64,000 nt of DNA from Apostichopus japonicus (lineage: Eukaryota; Echinodermata; Holothuroidea; Aspidochirotida; Stichopodidae): NCBI RefSeq assembly GCF_037975245.1, contig NC_092562.1, positions 13,205,001 to 13,269,000 of the forward strand, read 5' to 3'. The notes beneath the pieces were generated by a model. It searched no databases. It was not told where the DNA came from and saw only the letters and a program-made list of their open reading frames with translations. The translations under genes were made by a program, and so were the position numbers. This document shows positions 32,801-47,700 of this stretch, piece after piece (the first letter of the stretch is position 1; each line of letters starts with the position of its first letter).

Positions 32801-35800
32801 TATTTCACCTTTTTATCGGGGGGGGGGGATAAAGTCAAAGAAGATGAAAGCAGTGTCGCACACGTTGGATGTGATTTGTACCTTTAATAAACATTCGCGT
32901 ATAAATATATATCATGACGGAAAATCCACTGGAAACCTGAAATCAATAAAACACACAATAGGGGCGATCAAACTAAGGTTAAAATTGCCTTATAGTTCCG
33001 CCTGGTGAATGCCATATTGATGGTCATAATACCAGTTATTATACACTGTATAACGGCCCGGAATGTCCGTTCAGACGCAACCCTTAATTGATCTAGTTTA
33101 CTTAATCTTTAATTTCTCCTTAATTAATCTTTCTCTTCTCTACCATATACCGCAGCTCAAGAGATATTCTACGACATTGGTTCACAGCTGGAAGCGCTTA
33201 ACCTTCCCGGTGTCACTATACCGAATACGATCGGCTCTGCAACTGAACGAAAATCATGCTATGACGGGACAGAGTTTTACTATACCATTGGTGACAGCAT
33301 TTATGATAGTACAGAAACACTAATCGTCGTTGCCCCCGCTTGTAAGTTTGATTTAACTGATTCATATAGTTACTTTTCATGTTTGTTATATAATTTGTAA
33401 ATAAATAAATAATTTTATTTTATTTAACAAGGGAATATAAAATTGGGAACTCTGAGTTTTTCCTCGCACTATCGCTTGGAAATATAGAGCAATGTTATTA
33501 AAAGAATACATGCGAAGGTGTGTGTTGTTTTGTTGGTTGAAATGCACTCAGTGTGTATCAGATAAACAGTTACAATGAAGCTGCCCTACCTGCTAACTTG
33601 TGATCACTCGGTACTCTATTAATGTACCTAGATTATATATTCTTTATATTGTAATAACAGCAAGCCGGAACCGGGAGTTGGACGGGTAATCGTTGGGGTG
33701 TGGGGGGGGCAGAGGGTTGGTGTGCACTCCATACACATTTCAACCACATGCAACCATTTCAAGGACTAATTAGGGCGATTGCATGCATTTCCTTTTGAGG
33801 GAGAAGAAGCTGCCAGATCGCTTATATTGAGAGTTGGCTTGAACGATCTGACGGGGCCTCATCGCCTCCTTCATGAAAATAATAAAAAAAATAAAAAAAT
33901 AAAACAACCTGTACCAAATTCTAAACAGTCTCGGGGAATGCGTTTTACACGCGTAATCATAATTGACTTCCTAGAGATTACAACAACAACAACAACAAAA
34001 ATAAAAGAGTGGCCAAACTGACATTACCAGTCACTGTAACGAAAAGTTTCATACATTGTGAACATAATAACTGGTTGAAATCAGCTGTAACCTTCCTCAA
34101 TTGGACATCGAGCAAGCTCGGGCGGATATCATGTTTTCTTAGTTTTCTTAGTCCAGAAAACAAATACAAAGTACGATACCGTCGTATATATAAGAATGGG
34201 TACCCCCCCCCCCTTACCCGCACCCCAAACAATATTTGTATAACACATTTAAAACTCAGTATCCTTCTTCTTTGACGACTGCACGTTAAAGTGCAACTTT
34301 AAAGATAGACGGTAAAACACGCCCCAATACATATGGTATTTACATGCATTTGAGAAATCTACGCACGAGTTGCCAATGTCTCTGGTTGGCTCAAATTTCC
34401 ATCGAAAATTTGTAAAATGCACTTACAAGAAGTAGGTCGTTGTGACCTTGTTTACAAAGTATACGATTTTGGTTTTCTTAACACGTCTGGTCACGCTTTA
34501 CGCCCCGTGCACTGAGCCATGTATAAAACGGTACTGGCCAACTTCTCATTGCGTTTCATCAGTGTCAACCGTTTTAACTCCTTCGCTCCAGGTTGCCACG
34601 TCATATCAGTGTTCCTTGGGGGAAAATATTTACACATTGTAATTACTTAAAATCTGTTCATTTTTGTCAATAGGGACCCAAGTATTGACAGATAGGTATT
34701 GAAATGAGGTTTAAATTTTTATAATTTTTTTTCTATAATTGAGCTAATTAGACATGTAAATATGCAAATGAGGTTAGGATTCATAAACTGTACTTTAGTT
34801 TTGGCCCATTTGAAATTATTTTGATGAAATCTGCTGGACTTTTGATAGATTGATGAGTTCAAGACATGTTATTTTATAAGTAAAATATAATTTGATGTTT
34901 GAATGTGAGGAATATGACTGATTCCTCCCCCCCCCCCTTCCAAACTACTTGACCTACATGTATTATGTAATACAATGGTAGTCAAGCGTAACGGTAAGTC
35001 GTATATACCTATTGCGCTAAGACAGTACATGTATACACAATACATACAGTGTGCAACTGTGCATGACAGTGTGGCTTACCATATCAGGATTTCATCGTCA
35101 GAATCTTCTTCCTCCAACGGCTGGATGGTCAAATTGCCGATAAAAAGAAGGTCTAACGCCTCTTTTTTAGTATTTAGCCATGATAAATTGTGCTAAATAG
35201 TTACCGTTTCAATTACGTGAGTGGTAGCCTTGACTACACGCTACACGAACGTTTTAACTGTGGTTGACCGAAATTCTATTCCATAGAAATGCTCAAGTTG
35301 AATTGCTAAGGATTACTCACAAAGTGGAGGCGCTATTGCTAAATTGTTTCTATGTAGCCCTACGTTTCAGTGTGGCGCTTCTGGAGAGCTAAATATCTAC
35401 TCTGTAGGGTGAGGCATTCTGGAGAAATACTTTCGGAAAAAGATCAGTGTTTTGGCCCTAACTTAGACCGAAAAAAACGTAATTTTTGACATATTTTCTC
35501 CAAATATAGAGCCATCTCTCTACATATGCCTGTGAGGCTCCTGATTTGATTCCTTGTATGTATTAGCTAGTTGTATGAGATATGGTCAGCTGACTTGACA
35601 TTTTTCACTGTTCTCAAATTTGTTTTTGAAAAAAAGGTCAAAACGACCGGTTTTTTAATGTAAACAAATATGAAGACAAAAAAAAAAGTCCATGTGACCC
35701 CCTCGGAAAAATGTTGTTTATTGATGTAGGCTGTCTTATGTGCAAAATAAAGCTATGGGAAGCTCTCTAGTGTATTCCTATCTCGAGTAATGATTTTCTA

Positions 35801-38800
35801 AACACAAGGTTTTCAGTGGATCACATTTGGACCACTTGGGACGAGCCGGCAGTTTTTTGGGTTTTTTTTTTTTTGTGCCTTACACAATTCGTGAAGTGTC
35901 CTTAACTGATGTCTGTGAGCATTTCTGGTGAGATAATATTCGAGTTAACTTTAATTAACGGACGACTTAAGTCACGGAATTTAAGTTTGGCGGAAGATTT
36001 GTCAACCGTCATTATACACCACTATCAGCACAGTTAGTTGGCAGTCATATGCTATATACAAATCTCAATTCTGAATAACAAGAACTGAGAAGGAAAAAAA
36101 ATGAATTCTTTAAAATAATCTGAGGCTCATCAAATAGAGTGTTAAAATGTCACCCGAGGGTAGTGCTCTAAAGGAAAATATTTACGTGAGGAAATAATAA
36201 AACTATGGATTCCCTAATTAAACAATTAAATTATGGAACAATTAAACCGTTAAAGAGGAATCGACCTCATCGTCAATTTTGGCTTAAAACACCATTTCAA
36301 GTTTTCATGTTGCAAAAGTGATTATCTTGAAAGCTGTAATCGTTATAGAAACATTTCTGCATGAACCGCCCCCCCCCCCTCCCCTTGGACTATAATAATA
36401 AAAGACCAGCATTCTGTAAAAGCCGTCCTGCGACGTCCGTTAGTTTATGTTTCCATCAAAATTCCAACACAGAATGCAAAGGGCTTCTTTTTTTTAAATA
36501 ATTCTATGATGTAATGATATCTGCTGTCAAACGCTGTCTGCCTTACTTAGATTCTTCTGGTTATTGAGAGATGTCAGTGTTTACGAGACTTAAACCTTTT
36601 CGATAAATGGCACTAGCATATTATGATGGGGATGGAGTTTTGCAACGGAGACATTTTCTGACGATGGTTAGAATGAAGTTCTAAGAGAAAGTTACTATGT
36701 AGTATGTAAAGTGAAACTGTCAAATTACTTTGATAGGTCATTTGAAATTTCATCTTTTTCTCCAATTTGTCTCAGTATATCGCTATATTCTTACCAAGAC
36801 TAATTATCTATAGCACAACCGGGAGTGTGCATCCCTATAGTTACATGGTACCTGTTAATTTCAATACATGTGCGCCTAACTATATATGGTGTAGTATATA
36901 CAGAAATAAGCTGAAGGTACTTGCCATAGGTATGCACTTTTTAATTATAAATTTAAAACTTCACAGTGTCACTCCCTGTATCAAGACTGTGACTGTGTTG
37001 TCATCGACCACAATTTGCATATTCATAGTGCAGTTGCTAGGTGATTTAGATGCTTATACGTTTGCACATAATATTAGGTTGTTAGAAGTATTGCATTTGA
37101 TATGAATACATGTGTAAAGTGCGTGAAAACTGTTGTTGTTTGTGCTACAATTAAGTGGCAGTTTTTTTTGTTTTCATTGTTACCGCAAATGCACAAAATT
37201 ATACTATTTAAAATGAACTAACGGCGTGAAAATTACATCTTTTGTAGTCGTAGATTTCCCTTCAATTACGGAGTTACAGATTTGCCTTTTCACGATATTC
37301 ATTAGCCTCTGATGGCAATGGGGGTAAAATTAACGATTACTGAAATAACAGTAGGAACAACTCAAGTCAATACATGATGAAATAGGTCGCTAAAAAAACA
37401 TGGCACCGTTTCTCACAAACCGCCGCTGTATAAAAACGTCTTAGCGCATACGGCCTGGCTGCTTGCCAGTACCCTATTGTAAACATACAACTAATTTCTT
37501 TTAAAAGTGTAATTAGACCTTTATTGCGATAAATAAAAAACACATCTAATCCAGTGGTTCTATGCGAAGGTCGGGTTTGACTTGAACAGATATATGGTCC
37601 ACAGATATAGGGTTATATACATATGGTTATAGGGACATATATTATAGGGTAATTATGACAATAGGGTTATAGGATTATAAGGTTATATATGGTCCACAGA
37701 TTATATGGTTGTGAGGAACACTCTACGAACCACACTCAGCAGTGGCGTAGGAAGGTACTTTTGAGTGGGGGACTGAAGACTGATGGCCGGCCTGAGGGAG
37801 GGGTCTAAGGGGAGGGGGTGCCCCTCCCCGTTGATTTTTTTTTTTGCATTTCCAGGTGGCCTCAGATAAAATTTGGTGCAATATAGCACACTTCAACACC
37901 CACTCCATTGTGTAAATAATTTTGCATTTTCACCTGGCCTTAGATGCAATTTGGTGCTCCAAATGAGACTTTTTCTCATTTGGAAATGAAAAAGGGGTTT
38001 TCTGACTTGCGAAGCGGGGGGTCGGAATAATACATCCGCCCCCCCCATATTTTTCACTGGGGGGGGGGCTGGCGCCCCCAGCCCCCGGTTCTTACGCCCT
38101 TGACACTGAGGATGCGATATAAACGTTCGACTCGAATCTGCAAATAAGATGGTCGCATGCCAGTGTCACACATACACACAAAATGGTAGTAAAACTTATT
38201 CTTTTTTTTTTCTTTTCTTTTTTTTTCCTTCTAGTTATCGACTCACTGGCTTGTGGCTGCAACGTGCTCGCTTATTCGTACGTAACAGGCACATTCCCGG
38301 ATTTAACTACATCTGTTCGTATCTTATCGGATAACGGGGTGACTGTCCAACAGGACATAGGGAATGTACTTCCGGTTGCGTTGGATATATCTCGCTCAAA
38401 TGATAAAAGGTACTGCAAATATTTTTTCCATGTTGGGTTTTAAAGCGGTATTCCGATGGCAGATAGCGTAACACGTATCATAATATTATCACAATATTTC
38501 ACACTGCTAGTTGAAAACCGAATTACAATTTAATTTGTTCCTAACTCGAGATATCAATGACAGAATGTTATCTACTTTGATTAACTTATCCTTCAACTCC
38601 CCTGGGTAGTTGGGTCACGGTAAAGGGGGGGGTGGGGTGGGAGGGGGTGTCTGTGATGTCATCTAGGACAAATCATCCTCGAGGCCTTACTTATATGATT
38701 GATAATTGGTTGACAACTAACAAAGAAAAATATATATATTTTCAGCTGATGTTCCCTTATGACATCATGCATTCTGCTAGTGTTGCCAACAACATTAACC

Positions 38801-41726
38801 AAAACAGCAACAATAACAAAAAAACATTTGAAAACTCATATCTGCGCAATGCAAAATGATATCAGAACGTGATAAACATTTCCAACAATCTTGCTACTGA
38901 AACAATAAAATTCAGCCACCAGAAAATCATTGTAACTTAGTTGTATTCTTTGCGTGACAGATACTTGATTGTGGTAGCTCGAGAACTACTGACCATCTAT
39001 GACGCCGACGATCTAGCCGGAAGTCCTGTCTTTGAAGGAGCAATTGATCTACCTGGAATTCCTATGTGCGTTGCAGGCTATGTGAGGGATACCTTTCCCG
39101 GTAAGTAATATTGCTTTAGTGACCTTTTCCAGGCGCGTAGCCAGGGGGGGCGAAGGGGCCAGCCGCCCCCCCCCCCTTAGCATATTCTTTTTTAATTTTG
39201 TAATGTTTTTATGATATCGCTAGTAATTTCAAAAGAGAAAATGCTAAGATGCAACTTACAGGGCCTGGGAAGTGCCATTTCCGGCGATCTGGGAGGCATT
39301 TTCAGCCAAAATTTTCTTGTACGCTTCGCGCCAACACATGGTGGCGCTACGCTTAGATAGTTAGCAATGCCGTATCTACGGTTCTGATAGTTTGCCTACA
39401 TTTTCGTCCCTCCCTTGGCAAATTCCTGGCTACGCGCATGACCTTTTCAAAGGAGATTTTCAAGTAACTATACAGAAAAAATAAAGGAATTCCGTCGAAC
39501 AAAGTTTGCAATTTTCAGTTTGGTTATAAATATCCAAATGTTAAATTATAGAAATACTCAGGTTGCAGACTATATGAAACATAAAGGATTGCAATGTTCT
39601 TCTGTTTTCTACTGTTGGTTGAAATCCCCTTCTCAATATCTTTGTCCGGGCTACTTTTACACTGAATGTAACATATGTTTTCTATATAGCTAAAACCTCC
39701 TTTACAATAGGATATGGCGGACCACAATGTCAGGCGGTCTGTAACGCCATCATGCTTCACTTTCCTATTGCAATCATCCATGTGGTTGATTTATCCTTTA
39801 AATGTTTGTACATTTGAATTAGTGTTTGCTTACCTGTTAATGTTCTCTGCATTTGAGAATTTCCTCAAAATATAATAAATATTAGTTTCTTTTGTGAGTA
39901 AATTATTTACAAAACGACAAATCAATTTTATGATCTAATCATGACATAATTCCGCATTCTGTTGTTGACATATGTATTCACAGTGATGTCATACGCTTGG
40001 TAAAAATTCATTATCTCCGTCACAAAAAAAATGTTATGAACATTTTGTTTTGATATACTGATGCAAGACTTTTAGTAGGGCATCGAGTTCAGCAACTTGA
40101 ATACCGTTTATGTCTTCACACTCATTGACACGAAAATAGGGGGCAATGAAGGACCCAAATTTGGCCGGCCCTTTCGTCGAATTATCATTCAAACTTGAAT
40201 GCTTGATTGGTGTGTTAATTATTGTTCGTATTAATGGCTGATAGGGGAGAAACCTAACCCCAACTCTAATTTTGACAAGAGTTATCCTATTTGCAGTGGA
40301 AGTTGTTACTTTCCCCCTCTCCGGTTGATAGCAGGTGAGATGACCAACTAAATCTTGTGTTTTTCTGTCTCTTTTTGGAAGGTGTTGACATCTTTGTAAC
40401 CTATGGCGCTGCAACTACACAGCAGGTTGTCAGTTGGGATGGTTCGTCACCCACCGTGACGACGGCGGACATCTCCGTGTACCTTGCGGGTCGATTTGGG
40501 CCTGAAATAGAAAACGTATATTGTGTCGATGTTGCGGACGATGAGGTTTATTTCCTTATCAGCGCCAACGGAATAGACTATGAGCTTTCACGCTATCCTA
40601 TTGCACCTTGGGTGGCGGGAACCCAATCATTAAGAGACGGTTTCATCATAGCGGCGTCGGGTGATAACGGTGCTTTGGAAAGTGACGTAAATGGGCTAAC
40701 CGTCTGCGATACGATCTGCCAAGGTGCAAGGACAACATGCAGTGAGTTGACCTGGAGTTAATGTTAAACGTTTAAGCGTAACGTCACAGGATGGTCTTAT
40801 TTTATATACCATAGGCCTAGTCCTAAATACTTGAGGGTAGTGATGTTTCCATTTGATATTCTTGTTTTCAAGATATTCAAAGTATGGACAGTCTCTAGGA
40901 AAGATCTTTCTTGGTAAAATTGACGACGAGGTCAGCTTCTCGGTGCACGCCTGCACAATGGTGATATTAATCAATTGTTTTATGAAAAATTCTTATAACT
41001 CAACTAAAGCATGTTCTTGTGAATTCATATGTAAACATATCACCCGTGAGGACATTCAACAACACTTGTGCTTGACAAATTTGAGCTGAATTTTAAATAT
41101 GTCATTTAATTTAAGGCCTTAAAAGTTTTCTTTATTTAACTATTGAACTCTGTGTTGCATTTGAGGAACTGACATAATACTCTGTGTGCGTTAGACTAAC
41201 TAGACTTTCCGCTTCCATTGATGAGCCACATGCTTTTTTCTTCTTCTTTTTTGTTTGGTTTTTATAAACGTTCATTTCTAAACAAGTAAAATTAGTAGAG
41301 AACTACAACCTGGACCAAACCTAGCGTTCTCCCAAACAAAAATATAATGTATATCAAAGTTAATGTTCTGCTTTAGTCTTTAAAGGCGGCAGGGATGCGA
41401 GAGAGTGGCACAAACGTCGAGGGATAAAGTGAGACGAATTGCTTTGATTTCTGATTCGCAACACCACCCCGATACTTCCATACAAAAGACATCCTCTCTG
41501 TATTTTTCATTTTTATTTATTTTTTTTTCAAAACATCAGGGCACCCATCGATTACAAAAATAGAAACACAATACTTTGCTTTATCTAACAAGGACGCAAA
41601 TGGGCACTTTTGAAGTTTTTTTTTTTTTTCACAAATCTGGATGATTAGTATTTTCTGTTGAAGTAATTTGCTTCCTGTCGCCCTATGCCCTGTGTATCAG
41701 TTTGTTGAAATTACATGAAGTAGCAG

Positions 41727-41784
<58 letters not shown>

Positions 41785-44700
41785 TGATCACCAAACAACG
41801 CGAAAGCATTGTGTTTGAAAACATTTGCAAAAAAGGGTGTGTTTTGCTGAACAATTTGCTTCATGTTAAAAAAAAAACGAAACCCTTACCGTTATGTCAC
41901 TTCATAACAGAATTACACACCATACGGTACTACACTCGTGTGGCCCGGTCCCAGTTAAATAAGGACGTAAGGACGTAAAATGGCTGCAAAGGGGCTGATG
42001 CAGTTTAAATTTGTATTAAAGTGTATAGCTTGTGTTCTAAAGGAAAGGTTACGAGGGGACTGATTTAAAAAAAAAAAATAGGTTTACTTTAGTTGACAGA
42101 GATATCATATACCTGAAACTACGTCCAGTAATTGGTTATTTTGCACCGCACTCGGTGTGGACAGTCGAGACGTCTCCGTTGACTCAGTCCCATCCTTCTC
42201 ATAGCATGTCGGTCACTGACAATACCGATAGCTAACAAGGAATAGAATAAGGTTGGAACTATAGCAAAGATCAGATAGCTGAATATTTGCTTTTCTTGTC
42301 AGGAACCATTCGTCGAGTTAAACTGTTTCTGAAAAAAAATAGTAAAGTATAGTATCTCAGAAAGATTGATTACTATTCCGAACTATGCTGGTCGGCATAA
42401 ACTAGTCAGTCTGGTCTGTAAACTGCCAGCTCTTCACAGTGATGTGGACACTATTTAGCATGACCATTGAAGCGACTTACACTTGAAGAGACTTTCACTT
42501 GAAGAGGAATTGGGGTACGTTTACTATAGGTATTTAGCGTCATTCTTCCATAACCGCAGTATATACTAAATATATGATTGTCGTATAATGATAATTTGGA
42601 TGTGTTACAAAACCATAGAGTTTGTAGCCTCGGTATTGAACAGCTTTCTTTATTTAAATTTAGATAACAACTGCGCATGCGGGGCGGATTTATGCGGTTT
42701 CTGTTATGGTGAGGGCGATGGCACATGCCAATGCACAGACAGCTTCGATCCAAGATGTACGTACGCCGATCTTACTTTGGCCAACACGTGTTTTGGTAAG
42801 CATTTTCTGAATCTTAAAAAAATAAAAACAGTTATCATTTGTCTACTGCGTTCATCATGCATTATTTTTTGGTTTTGTTGGTCTTATTCCAGTGGGACAT
42901 TGGCTCTCGCGTTTGTTTTGATTGTGTTCCCTTTGTTTCATCCTTTCAGGGTGTAGGGAACTTGCAGTTGATGCCCATCAGGAAGGATGGGCATATTTCA
43001 TTTTATATAAAATGTTGTTGTTGTTGTTGTTGTTGCACCTGAAGAAAAAAAAAACAGGGGAATGGGAGGGGGGAGGGGGAGGTACAGATTGTTCCTCATT
43101 ATTTTATAATAAAAGAAAAAACACTTGCAGACCAGAAAAGACAAGACAAAACAAAACATACTGTCTGATCAGTGAAAATCATGTATAGTCTGACCTTTAA
43201 GAGGTTTGAAAAAAAAAGCTAACAGATACGACATCGAACTCAACTAAATGTGCTGTATCAATCACTCTGCGCATGTGCGTGTCAGGTAATTGGGTTCTGG
43301 ACATACTACCAACGAAGTCATCTACTATTACATTTACACTACAGTTTATGCAATATAATGACAATTTCAATTGATCTGCGTAAAATATATACCTCTCCCT
43401 ATGTATAGTCACATATCGGAACGATATCGTTGACTGCATTCATTTAAGAGACCATACTCCATGAATTAAAAAAGATTAAAGCAAACAGCGGAAAAATTGC
43501 AGTTTCTTGTATAATGTCATATTGTTATATTTTTAGAAGTCTTGGCTCACGCAGCCTTTAAGGTAGCATACTCTCCACATGATTGCTCTGTTAACGTACA
43601 CACTAAATCGTCATAGCAATGTGGTTTCTAAATCCTTGTTGAACTTGTCTCATTATAACTAAACCAAACTCCTGACTGGATAGCTGACAGGTTGATCATT
43701 CGTGGCCTCTCCATTGTCCGTATCATGTCCTTGTATAGATCTTTAGCCATGAGAACCCTCCCCATCTTAAACTACCCCTTCCTGTCACCATTTTGGTAAC
43801 TGCTCCCTAACTAAACGTGTCTCTTTGAGAAACTATACCACTATCCCCACCCAGCTATACCAACCTTCACCACAACTACAGTTGAATCGGCAATACCACA
43901 TGATGTGGCGTACGTTGTATCTCTTTTTCATTCGATATTTCACTAGCTTATATACACTGCATTATTTGAGATCTTAATATGACTTTGCACTAGCAACGTA
44001 TGTCACCACTGTACCCTTCTCTATCAACAACAGATGCTGTTCCACTTCTTGATGGCTATTGTATGGTGCTGAATCCCGTGGCACAACGTCGAAGTGGCGG
44101 GCCAATAACGGTGTTGGGAGTGACAACCATTGCTTCGACTATTAGTGTGGATAGATTAGCAGCAACAGGAAGATGGACTCAGTTACCTATCAATAGCCCG
44201 GTATCGTTTAACGTAGGGGGTTCACTATTTGCCGACGGTTTTTCGGCCGATGTACCGAATGTTGGAAGAGGAAGGCGTTTCGGTGTTTACAACGTGGATG
44301 TTTCCCCCGTTGATGGCTCGATCCCGGTGATGATACCGTGTATAGCAACCGAAAACAGTGGTATGTGAAAAGGGAATACGAAATTGCTCTTGCTCAGTGT
44401 AGCTATAAGGAATTTACCAGATGTTACAAAACAACATCGTGTGTTTGTGTTTGAAATTGAGCTCGGCAACTTACACAGAACGGCGAGTACCTTGCTAATT
44501 AGAGTCAAAATAGAAGCAAGATGTAACCATTACGTAAGTTAGATATTGGGCCGAAAACAAAGTAGTCCTAAATGAGACAAAACTATAGCTTACGTTTGTA
44601 CGGTACCTCCCATAAAAAAAGCTATTAAAAGGCGATTTTTTTTTTTTATACAAAATATCTTCGCATGATTTGGTAATAAATTGTTCGTTATATATTTGAG

Positions 44701-47700
44701 ATACAAATTGAAAATGCTATAACACTAGGCAGAGTTTGTTATTTTATAAATGAATAAAAACTGACGCAGAACGAACATTTGAAAATGGAATCAATTCGAT
44801 TGCTAAGTCGAAATTAAGACCGTTCGAGCCGAAATTTCCACTCAAATCATACTTTTCGAAAAGTTGGTTGAAGATGAAAAATCTAAATTTCAGTTTTAAA
44901 TTCCTTACTGGCCCTCCGTAGAGATTAATGATGAATGGCTCATTTGTTTTCTAACTCGCAAAGAGCAAAAAAAAGGAGATAAGTTAGTAGCTACTGTAGG
45001 CTACGTCATTTTAGAATCTAATTAAATCAAAACTTTAGAAATGACACAAGGAGGGGAAACTCAAAAAAAAAGGTGCATTCTAAGTCAACATTTGTACCAT
45101 ACATTATGTCTAAAACCAAACCAACGTTAGGCTGCGAATAACTCTACTTTCATTTATTTAATGTGTATATAGAAGTTATTCGTATACATCAGGAGTCCAA
45201 CTATATATTGCAGTAATATGACGTACAAGTCAGAAAGATGGAACATTTAAAATAAAAGACAAAATGTAGCTATAAGGGTTCCATCATTCTTTTCTTTTCT
45301 TCTGTTTTCCCTTTTTTGTGTGTTTGCTGCCACCTATAATAACCTTCCACACCCCCCCCCCTTTCTTCCTCCTTTTAATTCTTCAATCCAAAGGGTTTAC
45401 CAACGCACTACACACTGTGACTGTAAGCCAAGGGGAAACTGCAGTACTACGAACTATTTTCGGTAGAACGCGTCTGAATAGATTTCTAGGAGAGTTAAGA
45501 TGGAGGCGTATTCAACTCGGAACTACGAATCATGTAGATATCCCAGAATGCAACGGGCAACTATCCTGCAGTAGGTCACCATCACAGCTTGTTGAGGGAA
45601 TTTATGAATGTTACCGAGTAGGACGAAGCCTTCGAACATGGCATCCCTTGTTTTATCTCTTTGTTCGAGGTAAATCAAAATTTTACGAGTATTTTCATTA
45701 CTTTCCAACTTTCATATTTATCTTGAGAACTTACGAAATTTCTTTCTTTTTTTCTTTGCTTTTTGTTGTTGTTGTTGTTGTTGTTGGAGCTTCGATTAAA
45801 GAGGATCTAAGCGTCCTAGCGATGTTTCAATGCAGTTCCTACATAGATTGTATAGAAGGGTTGAAATTACCAGTTTTTATCATTAGTGAACTTGAATCAA
45901 ACAGGTCTTTATCGTTTTATAGTTTGTACGTCGTTTCTTTCAGCTAGGAACGGATAAAAGTAGATGGTCTGTGACGTCATCACGCCAAATGCTTTATCAA
46001 AAGTTTTGTTGTTTTTTTTTTTCATTTTATCATCTTCGTGTGGATGGCTCCTGGAATATTTAATATGTTACTGTGGTGAAAAAAAGATGACTTTCCTCAG
46101 CGAATAAGCGAGTTACATATGATAAAGAAAAGACAATTACATTTTCAGCTGAATTGTCATGTGTTACCGAATAAAATGTACAAAATATCCCCATTTTTTT
46201 GGGGGGGGAGGAGGGGCGGGTGGAGGTGGAGGTGGGGGAGGGAGGTTAAATCTTAGCCATCTAGAAATGCTATGGGGATGAACTTTTGACCAGAAGATGC
46301 AGAAAGCTTCCAACAATTGTGTTAAAGTGTTCAGCTTCAGCCAATTGAAAATCCGATGACATTACCGACATTCAATAACGTCTCACGGTGCATTTTTACA
46401 TGAAGCTCGTATTGAAAAAAAACGATCGTTGTGAACAATTATGTTTCCATTTTAATTTATTTATATACAGTGTGGACCTTGTTCTCGCGTATGACTGTTA
46501 TTGCTTGAAATGATATAGATCTGAACAATGCATTACAAATTGATCAATCGCTACCCAAGGGTGTTTCTGTTGTTCATATGCAGTTAAAGAGGACATGTTA
46601 CTTAAAATTAATAAAACCATAGATTAACATTAACAGCTTGCTTGCACCAACTTCGCCATCAAGTTAGGCTGAGGGAGCCCTCCAGAGAGTTGTAATAAAT
46701 TGAAGTTCGTATATCTTGAAAAATAGAAGCACCATGGAAATATTTTGAACACGCATCATTAAATTTAGCAATAAAGTTGGTCTTGTATTTTTTGTTTTTT
46801 TCTTTTATACTGGCTCATGTCGTAAGCCTTGTTTATGAAGGAAATCTAGAATCACGAATTCTACAAAGAAAAGGAGGGAACCTCAGCCCCGTTGACTATA
46901 GTTCATTTTCATTGTTTTTTTATCATTTAACTGATGTAAGTTAAAATTGATGTAGAGATTTTGGTCTCCTTTTAGTATTGTAATCAAAACTCTTGTTTAC
47001 ATATGATCTTTTCACCCCTTCTTCACAGGATGCGGACCTTTAAATTCTGGCCCACAATGTACGGGGGTGTGTCCAGCTTGTGTCAATGGCATTTGTGATG
47101 ACCTGACTGGTTTTTGCAATTGTTACCCAGGATTCATGGGAGACTTATGCGATATCCGTAAGCCTATTTAAAGCATTTATTTGTCTCCGCCCAAAAGCAA
47201 AATGCTCTACCTCCGATCCCACATTATATAGCGTTCAGCTAGGGGCAGATGCAGGATTTTAGAAGAGCAAAAAAAAAGGAAAAGAAAGGAACGTGGGGTG
47301 TATATGTTTGGATTTGTTTGGAGTAGGGGTCACCCCTCCTACACCTGCTGACGATAGGGGGTTGCTTGCACAGCCTTTCAAAGGTATAAAGGGCCAATTT
47401 CTAAGATCTCCTCGACTGACATAGGTAAAGTATAGCTGGAACCGTCATGGGGGGGGGGAGACAAATGTAGTATGATTATAAACACGAGAAGCTGTGGCCC
47501 ATGAGCATTGAAGCCGACTCCTATATGGTTCATTGCATGTAAACTATTTTGAGCGGCTTAAAATCTCAGGCTGGATCACAGAAATTGGTCTGTGTTGTCA
47601 TAAAGGCTATACTCGCTCATAATTATATCTTCTTATCGATTTATGTTTGAATCCGGTATATGCATTTGAATAGTTGAATTGTCATATGTACTATTACGCT

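Noticed and set aside
40034-40414. 126-codon minus-strand open frame
   Set aside because: Overlaps the start of gene B exon 5 on the other strand, with no recognisable motif or splice support.
47236-47460. Another hAT-like MITE starting AGCTAGGGGCAGATGCAGGA
   Set aside because: Left end is suggestive, but no matching right end or 8-bp duplication was found.
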